6,058 nucleotides of DNA, taken from NCBI GenBank assembly GCA_030431355.1, contig JAUIJG010000326.1, positions 1-6,058 on the forward strand. The letters are read 5' to 3'. The translations under genes and the position numbers were made by a program. The notes beneath the pieces are model-generated. The model made no database searches and was not told the origin of the DNA. It saw only the letters and a program-made list of their open reading frames with translations. Below are positions 1-4,546 of the stretch, in pieces. The first letter of the stretch is position 1; every line of letters begins with the position of its first letter. This DNA is from a bacterium (GTDB lineage: Bacteria; Cyanobacteriota; Vampirovibrionia; Obscuribacterales; Obscuribacteraceae).

Positions 1-1486
1 CCACGAACAGAACCGCCACCCAGACGGCCTGCTCAAAGCCTCCGGTTGCCAGCACCGAAACCGCAATGGTGAGCGCGAATTGCTTAAAAATCTCACCGCT
101 GATACCACCAATGAATGCTACCGGTATGAAGACCGCTGCCAGAATAAATCCTATCGCCACAACCGGGCCGGATACTTCCTCCATGGCTTGGATTGTCGCC
201 TGGCGAGAGTTCATGCCGTTGTCTATATTGCGCTGTACCGCTTCCACAACAACAATTGCGTCATCCACCACAATACCTATGGCTAGAACAAGACCGAACA
301 TGGTCGTAATATTGATTGAGAATCCCAGCACAGGGAAGAGGGCGAAGGTGCCGACGATGGCCACCGGGATGGTCAGTAGTGGTATCAGGGTGGCGCGCCA
401 GTTCTGGAGAAAGATGAAGACGACCAGAACCACCAATAGAATAGCTTCAAGAAGGGTTTTAACAACATCTTCTATGGCGGCTTTAACGAACATTGTCGAG
501 TCATAGGGAATGACATAGTCCATACCGGCAGGAAAGCGTTTGCTGGCTTGTTCCACAAACTGCATAATCGACTCTGCGGTTTTGACGGCATTGGCACCGG
601 GGGCAAGGTAGACAATGACATTGCTTGATGGTTTGCCGTTCAGACGTGTATACCCTGAATAGGTCTGAGAACCCAATTCAACGCGTCCGACATCTTTTAG
701 CTTCAAAAGAGCGCCGTCGGCGCTGGATCTTAAAATGATGTCTTCGAACTGGCTTGTGTTGGTCAGACGACCCGGTGCCGAGACGGCAAACTGCATCGAA
801 GTTCCTGCCGGGGAGGGAGCTTCTCCTATTGAACCGGCCGGGTTCTGTTTGTTCTGGGCTGCAATAGCCTGGCTCACTTCCGTGGCTGTGAGGTTGTACT
901 GGGTCAGTTTGTCCGGGTCGACCCAAACTCGCATACTATAGAGTTCCTGGGAGCCGAGGCGTGCTTCTCCCACACCGGGAAGGCTACCTATCTGATTGAC
1001 CAGGTTTATCTGTCCGTAGTTAGTTAGAAACTGTGAGTCATATCGACCGTCCGGAGATATCAAACTAATCGCCATCAGAAAGGCGCTTGAGACCTTTTGT
1101 ACGTTGATACCCTGTCTCTGCACCTCCGGCGGCAAGCGGGGCAGCGCCAGGTTGACACGATTCTGGGTTTGAACGGCTGCTATATCAGGATTTGTGCCAA
1201 GTTTGAAAGTTACTGTAATAGTCAATTGTCCGTTATTCGAACACATTGACTGGTAGTAGAGCATGCCATCTAGACCGACAAGCTGTTCTTCTATCGGTTG
1301 AGCGACGGTCTTTTCCAAGTCCTGGGCGTTTCCACCCAGGTAGGTTGCAGTTACCTGGATTTGCGGTGGTACCACTTCCGGATAAGAGGCCACCGGGCGG
1401 GAGGGGATAGCCACCGCGCCCAGTATTATAGTCACTATGGCGATCACCATAGCGAATACCGGTCTGTCGATAAAAAATCTCGCCAT
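1..1486 (-). CDS. RND multidrug efflux permease, HAE1/AcrB type (C-terminal half outside window)
   Basis: This is the inner-membrane, proton-driven pump of a tripartite efflux complex, which captures hydrophobic compounds and passes them to an outer-membrane channel through the adaptor encoded upstream. I translated 495 codons from the ATG at 1486; the frame is open to the window edge, whereas AcrB-type permeases are usually about 1,030-1,050 residues, so roughly the first half is present. Visible family marks are the MARFFIDRPVFA start with TM1, the periplasmic porter region (about 30-335), FLQNWRATLIP after TM2, and the TM4 motif VVDDAIVVVE. Its two Asp (408-409, bases 260-265) match the AcrB proton-relay pair D407/D408. 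Phe136 matches an AcrB drug-pocket Phe. The start lies 11 nt after the adaptor stop, with AAGG overlapping that stop, which suggests translational coupling. The last ~16 codons depart from the family pattern (see findings). Substrate specificity cannot be read from the sequence. Confidence 0.95.
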   Translation of the reverse strand, partial: MARFFIDRPVFAMVIAIVTIILGAVAIPSRPVASYPEVVPPQIQVTATYLGGNAQDLEKTVAQPIEEQLVGLDGMLYYQSMCSNNGQLTITVTFKLGTNPDIAAVQTQNRVNLALPRLPPEVQRQGINVQKVSSAFLMAISLISPDGRYDSQFLTNYGQINLVNQIGSLPGVGEARLGSQELYSMRVWVDPDKLTQYNLTATEVSQAIAAQNKQNPAGSIGEAPSPAGTSMQFAVSAPGRLTNTSQFEDIILRSSADGALLKLKDVGRVELGSQTYSGYTRLNGKPSSNVIVYLAPGANAVKTAESIMQFVEQASKRFPAGMDYVIPYDSTMFVKAAIEDVVKTLLEAILLVVLVVFIFLQNWRATLIPLLTIPVAIVGTFALFPVLGFSINITTMFGLVLAIGIVVDDAIVVVEAVQRNIDNGMNSRQATIQAMEEVSGPVVAIGFILAAVFIPVAFIGGISGEIFKQFALTIAVSVLATGGFEQAVWVAVLFV

Positions 1487-1497
1487 AACCTGTTACC

Positions 1498-2805
1498 TTA
1501 CCCAGCCAACGCCGTCTGCTGGGACTTGTTTTGCTCGTCTGGTGCAGCAAGTTTGGTAACCACAGGATTGACCTTCATTCCGGGGCGGACTCCTAGAAGA
1601 CCTTCCACGACAATCTTGTCTCCTGGATTGAGACCGTTTTCGATTACGACATCGCTTCCTCTTCTCTCTCCGAGTCTTACCGGGCGTGCTTCTATTTCAT
1701 TGGTTTTGCCCACCACCAGTACGTTGGAGATGTTTTGGGTTTGCTGAATCGCCTGCACTGGAACTAACAATACATTGGAGAGATGGTCTCCCACGTATCG
1801 GATTCGGGCGAATTGACCGGGGAGTATCTTTTTCTCCGGGTTTGGAAATTGCGCATGAACCTCCAGCGTGCCGGTGTTGCGGTCCACTTCGTTAAGCGCA
1901 TTGGCAAGCTTTCCATAGTGGGGAAATTTAGTTCCATCGGCAAGAAACATTTCAAGCTTAGTATCGTTACTATGATCCATGGAGGTGTGATACTTGAGGT
2001 ATTGGGCTTCGGTTACCTTAAATCTCACCCAGACGGTATCCAGAGGAATAATTGTTGTTAGAGGATCTTCCGCATTGGCGGTGACAAGTCCACCGACAGG
2101 CAAGAGGGAGTCTCCTATCAATCCGGCGATAGGGGCTTTAATGGTCGAATACTGAACGTTCAGCCTTGCCTTCTCTACCAGGGCTTCTTCCGCTTTTACT
2201 TTTGCCAGGGCACCTGCTATCTGCGTCTGGGTATTGACGCTTGCTTGTTTCACCAGCGCCTCTTTGGCTTTCACCTCGGCATGGGCGGAGGTGAGGTTGG
2301 TGGAAGCCGTATCGAAGTCTTGCCTGGAAATAGCGCCCTGGTCCACCAGGACTTTGAATCGATCATAATCTCTTCTGGCTTTGAGCAGGGCTGCTTTCGC
2401 CCGAGTTAAGTTTGCTTTGGCTTCCAAAAGGGAGACCTGGCGTTCGGCGAAAGTAAGGTCGGCTTTTGCCTTATCTAAGTTGCTGTTTGCCTCTTCCAGT
2501 TGAGCTTTATAAGGTCTGCTGTCCAATTCATAGAGAGGTTGGTTTACTCTGACTTGTTGGCCAGGTTTGAAAAACCACTTTTCTATGTATCCATCGACCC
2601 TGCCCCGGACCTCTACTTTGTGTCTGGCGAAGGTCTGCGCCGGCACCTCTGTGTACAAGTCGACGTTCTGGTTATTTATCTCTAAAACCTTGACCTCAGG
2701 GGTGTTTAGTCCTTTGGGTGCGGCTTTGCTCTCGGGCTGGCAGGCTGATAGGCTAAAAGCAGATAGCATCAGCCAGATTGCGAAGTAGAATTTTATAGGA
2801 TTCAA
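1498..2805 (-). CDS. RND efflux periplasmic adaptor (membrane-fusion) lipoprotein, AcrA/HlyD family
   Basis: This 435-residue adaptor should bridge the downstream RND permease and an outer-membrane channel. The N-terminus is a lipoprotein signal: a short Lys-containing start, a hydrophobic stretch, and a lipobox LSAC with the lipidated Cys at residue 22. Domains in order are a first lipoyl half (about 66-95, VRGRVDGYIEKWFFKPGQQV), a long alpha-helical hairpin (about 99-219, turn near the GAISRQDFD motif), a second lipoyl half (YSTIKAPIAGLIG, about 219-245), a beta-barrel (about 247-335, ending LPGQFARIR) and a membrane-proximal domain (about 336-415). The start is TTG: a GGAGGT Shine-Dalgarno sits 7 nt upstream, and the first in-frame ATG (residue 13) would destroy the signal peptide. 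The protein is somewhat longer than E. coli AcrA (about 397) because the hairpin is extended. The gene is first in an operon with the permease and lies behind the TetR operator. Family assignment is firm; the transported substrate is unknown. Confidence 0.96.
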   Translation of the reverse strand: MNPIKFYFAIWLMLSAFSLSACQPESKAAPKGLNTPEVKVLEINNQNVDLYTEVPAQTFARHKVEVRGRVDGYIEKWFFKPGQQVRVNQPLYELDSRPYKAQLEEANSNLDKAKADLTFAERQVSLLEAKANLTRAKAALLKARRDYDRFKVLVDQGAISRQDFDTASTNLTSAHAEVKAKEALVKQASVNTQTQIAGALAKVKAEEALVEKARLNVQYSTIKAPIAGLIGDSLLPVGGLVTANAEDPLTTIIPLDTVWVRFKVTEAQYLKYHTSMDHSNDTKLEMFLADGTKFPHYGKLANALNEVDRNTGTLEVHAQFPNPEKKILPGQFARIRYVGDHLSNVLLVPVQAIQQTQNISNVLVVGKTNEIEARPVRLGERRGSDVVIENGLNPGDKIVVEGLLGVRPGMKVNPVVTKLAAPDEQNKSQQTALAG

Positions 2806-2812
2806 AGCCTGG

Positions 2813-2818
2813 ACCTCC
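2813..2818 (-). promoter_or_regulatory. Ribosome binding site GGAGGT that fixes the adaptor's TTG start
   Basis: Read on the minus strand, GGAGGT lies 7 nt before the TTG at 2805. Its near-perfect Shine-Dalgarno match and ideal spacing support the rare TTG start over the in-frame ATG twelve codons later, which has no such site and would remove the charged start of the lipoprotein signal peptide. Confidence 0.8.
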
Positions 2819-2828
2819 GGGATTCCAA

Positions 2829-2850
2829 AAACTGACCGGTCAGTCAGTTT
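2829..2850. promoter_or_regulatory. TetR-type operator between the divergent regulator and efflux operon
   Basis: A perfect 14-bp palindrome, ACTGACCGGTCAGT, occupies 2831-2844. Overlapping it, 8-bp arms AAACTGAC (2829-2836) and GTCAGTTT (2843-2850) form a second inverted repeat around a 6-bp centre. The two dyads are offset by 2 bp because the right half-site CAGT is repeated in tandem. TetR/AcrR-family dimers classically bind such palindromes between their own gene and a divergent efflux operon, and the tetR-type gene starts 54 bp away. Binding by this particular protein is inferred from position and symmetry. Confidence 0.85.
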
Positions 2851-2865
2851 GTTCTCTAGTATAAT
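2837..2865 (+). promoter_or_regulatory. Candidate promoter of the tetR-type gene
   Basis: A perfect TATAAT -10 box is at 2860-2865. At 17-nt spacing the -35 position (2837-2842, CGGTCA, 3 of 6) falls inside the operator, so the regulator would repress itself by covering its own -35. Transcription would start near 2872, about 32 nt before the ATG. The -35 is weak, so the -10 box is the main evidence. It shares bases with the opposite-strand -10. Confidence 0.5.
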
Positions 2866-2886
2866 TGAAAAGAGTGAATGTGGAAA
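2858..2886 (-). promoter_or_regulatory. Candidate sigma70-type promoter of the efflux operon
   Basis: On the minus strand a TTTCCA -35-like box (2886-2881, 4 of 6 consensus) is followed after exactly 17 nt by a TATACT -10 box (2863-2858, 5 of 6). Transcription would start near 2851, placing the operator at about +1 to +22, so a bound repressor would block initiation or clearance. The leader would be about 45 nt. This is a consensus reading only. Confidence 0.5.
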
Positions 2887-2903
2887 GATAGCTACACTAC
2901 TTT

Positions 2904-3569
2904 ATGAACGCCAGCAAAGAAATTGTTTCGAAAAAGAATTTGACCAGAGAGTCTTCAAAGTCGCCAAAGAAGGCGCGCAGCCGCTCGGAAGAGAAACGGC
3001 AGGCGATTTTGAAAGCCGCCAGGTCTATTTTTGCCAGAAAAGGTTTTGAGAAGTCCATGGTGGACGACATTGCCGAAGAAGCCGGCGTTGGCAAAGGTAC
3101 TATCTATTTATACTTTCAGTCAAAGCAAAAGATTTTTCTCGACATAGTAATGGATGACTGCCAGCAGCTTTCAAAAGCAACAAAGTTGTCCATGGAGGAG
3201 AATAAGTCCTGCTGGAAAAAGAGTATCTATTCATTTATGTACGATCGTTTCGAGTACTGTGAGAATAATCCTGAGTTTACTCGTATCTTAATGACCGAAG
3301 TTCACGGCATGATCTTGCAGAATCGGCCCATAGATCCGCGTCTTGCCATGCTCATTCAAGAAGCAGAATTTATGGTCACCCAGATCTTCGCGGTGGCGGC
3401 GGCGAAAGGTCAGATAGAGCAGATTGATCCTTATATACCTGCCAGAACAGTTATTTCCTTTACCCGGGGACTTATCGAGCAGAGCCTGAAAGATACACCG
3501 AGAGAGCAGCTGCTGGCGCAGATAGACTTTTGTATGGAGTTATTGGACCGCAGGCTTTCTACCCGGTAG
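2904..3569 (+). CDS. TetR/AcrR-family transcriptional regulator, probable efflux repressor
   Basis: This 221-residue protein has the standard TetR layout and length. An N-terminal three-helix DNA-binding domain spans about 29-77 (KRQAILKAARSIFARKG, then VDDIAEEAGVGKGTIYLYF with recognition helix about 64-71, then SKQKIF). It is followed by an all-alpha ligand-binding and dimerisation domain of low family conservation. Before the HTH is an unusual basic tail of about 28 residues (KSPKKARSRSEEK). The ATG at 2904 gives a full HTH domain, but no good Shine-Dalgarno precedes it; the nearest GGAAAG is 16 nt away, so expression may be weak, as suits a repressor. The gene is divergent from the adaptor-permease operon across a TetR-like palindrome, the classic acrR/acrAB arrangement. 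Repression of the pump and of itself, relieved by a pump substrate, is inferred from that context. The inducer cannot be predicted. Confidence 0.93.
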   Translation: MNASKEIVSKKNLTRESSKSPKKARSRSEEKRQAILKAARSIFARKGFEKSMVDDIAEEAGVGKGTIYLYFQSKQKIFLDIVMDDCQQLSKATKLSMEENKSCWKKSIYSFMYDRFEYCENNPEFTRILMTEVHGMILQNRPIDPRLAMLIQEAEFMVTQIFAVAAAKGQIEQIDPYIPARTVISFTRGLIEQSLKDTPREQLLAQIDFCMELLDRRLSTR

Positions 3570-3729
3570 GGTTGAATCCTTCTATATATTGTTCCGATTC
3601 AGGGAGTGACTTGCCCACGATTGCTTCGGTTTTGCTCTTGTCACATGGCTGTTACCGAATGGCATTAGTCTCTAAGCAAGTTGAAAGAGACGGCGCAGAC
3701 CGCCTCCAGCTTTAGCTTACCGTTTATTT

Positions 3730-3734
3730 GAGGA
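3730..3734 (+). promoter_or_regulatory. Ribosome binding site GAGGA of the acidic protein gene
   Basis: GAGGA lies 9 nt before the ATG at 3744, supporting that start and the view that the acidic ORF is a translated gene. The rest of the 174-bp gap after tetR (3570-3743) shows only weak signals: 6-bp inverted repeats TGAATC/GATTCA (3573-3578, 3596-3601) and GTCTCT/AGAGAC (3668-3673, 3686-3691), without a T-run, and a TTGTCA -35-like box (3639-3644) with no good -10. Neither a terminator nor a promoter can be called with confidence. Confidence 0.65.
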
Positions 3735-3743
3735 CTTACTATC

Positions 3744-4472
3744 ATGGATGCAAAACTAGCAAAGCCGACAGAAGCAAAAGGAATTGAGACCAAGGATGAT
3801 TCCAGTATAGGACTTAGAGGAGACTGCCTGTCGGATGACCTTGAATGTATACGTTCACTGAATTCTAAGTCTGATACCGCAGACAGTATTCTGCCTGACC
3901 TCAGCCTGACCGATGAAGACCATAAGTCCCTCATGAAAGACGCTTCCGGTCCTATATATACTGATGCAGGAGACGGCCCTGAGCCTATGGACTTTATGAA
4001 GTGGCAGTACAATCACTGGCTTCTCAATAATGATCGTGGTCTAGACTGTGACATTTCAGATATTCCGGAAAAGGGTTCTGGCCCCAAAGATGTTGATCCA
4101 GACTCCAGAGACTCTGATCCGGAACCCAAAAAAGATGACCCTGGTGTTAAGTCGGACTCCAGACCCGAAAAACCTGAAGCATCAGAGTCTGAAAAGGCTG
4201 CTGACAAAATCTACCTGGACCATGATGTCGAGCTTGATGCGGATAAAGATGGCATAGTCAAAAAGTTGACTTACACAGATCATAATGGCAAAAAGATAAC
4301 AATATCTGAAGACCAGTGGAAGAACGTGAAAGGAAGTAAAACCTTCCCCAACGGAATTTTGGTTGCTCGTGACGGTAGGGGTGAAACTACGATTCTTCTT
4401 CCTAACGGCAAGGTAGTTCATCTTAACGCCAGTGGTAGATTCAAGCTCTTTACCGATACCACGGATATGTAG
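3744..4472 (+). CDS. Acidic protein of unknown function with disordered middle and beta-rich C-terminus
   Basis: I do not recognise this 242-residue protein. It has no signal peptide, lipobox or membrane segment, so it is predicted soluble and cytoplasmic unless exported by an unseen route. Three parts can be seen. Residues 1-100 are polar and acidic with a short aromatic patch (MDFMKWQYNHWLL, 82-94). Residues about 102-153 are low complexity, rich in Asp, Pro, Ser, Glu and Lys (SDPEPKKDDPG) and almost certainly disordered. Residues about 154-237 look folded, with alternating strands and Asn-Gly or Asp-Gly turns (DKDGIVKKLTYTDHNGKKI, then LLPNGKVVHLNASGRFKLF). The turn pattern faintly resembles YD/RHS-type beta repeats, but it is too short and imperfect to assign. 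A GAGGA ribosome site precedes the ATG, and a strong hairpin follows the stop, so it is a credible gene. It is co-oriented with tetR, but nothing shows a functional link. Confidence 0.8.
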   Translation: MDAKLAKPTEAKGIETKDDSSIGLRGDCLSDDLECIRSLNSKSDTADSILPDLSLTDEDHKSLMKDASGPIYTDAGDGPEPMDFMKWQYNHWLLNNDRGLDCDISDIPEKGSGPKDVDPDSRDSDPEPKKDDPGVKSDSRPEKPEASESEKAADKIYLDHDVELDADKDGIVKKLTYTDHNGKKITISEDQWKNVKGSKTFPNGILVARDGRGETTILLPNGKVVHLNASGRFKLFTDTTDM

Positions 4473-4506
4473 GATTTTACTGATCGGGATTGATATGTGC
4501 TTCCTC

Positions 4507-4546
4507 AAAGCAAAGAACATGCCTGCCAGGGCATGTTCTTTGCTTT
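4507..4546. terminator. Bidirectional intrinsic terminator between convergent genes
   Basis: A perfect 17-bp stem has left arm AAAGCAAAGAACATGCC (4507-4523) and right arm GGCATGTTCTTTGCTTT (4530-4546), with a 6-nt loop TGCCAG. The GC-rich core is flanked by an A-rich run on one side and a T-rich run on the other, so each strand gives a hairpin followed by a U-rich stretch. It lies 34 nt past the acidic gene's stop and overlaps the kinase's TAA stop (4547-4545), fitting termination in both directions. The T-tracts are interrupted by G and C, so efficiency is uncertain. Confidence 0.85.

Noticed and set aside
66..506. Plus-strand open frame of 146 codons
   Set aside because: It is antisense to the well-supported RND permease, has a low-complexity Thr/Ile/Met-rich translation, and shows no recognisable domain.
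1298..1747. Plus-strand open frame spanning the adaptor/permease junction
   Set aside because: It lies opposite two genes with clear family motifs, and its translation shows no domain.
3573..3601. TGAATC/GATTCA inverted repeat after tetR as a terminator
   Set aside because: There are only 6 paired bases with a long AT-rich loop and no following T-run, too weak to call.
3665..4012. Minus-strand open frame of 115 codons overlapping the acidic protein gene
   Set aside because: The plus-strand ORF is longer, has a GAGGA ribosome site and is followed by a terminator; the antisense frame is Ser-rich with no domain and is interpreted as a shadow.
4154..4203. Acidic/Pro-Ser segment of the orphan protein as a true tandem repeat
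   Set aside because: The dipeptides recur irregularly with no fixed period at protein or DNA level; it is low complexity, not a repeat array.
4182..4520. Minus-strand open frame of 112 codons opposite the end of the acidic gene
   Set aside because: It starts inside the terminator hairpin, has no domain, and overlaps a better-supported gene.
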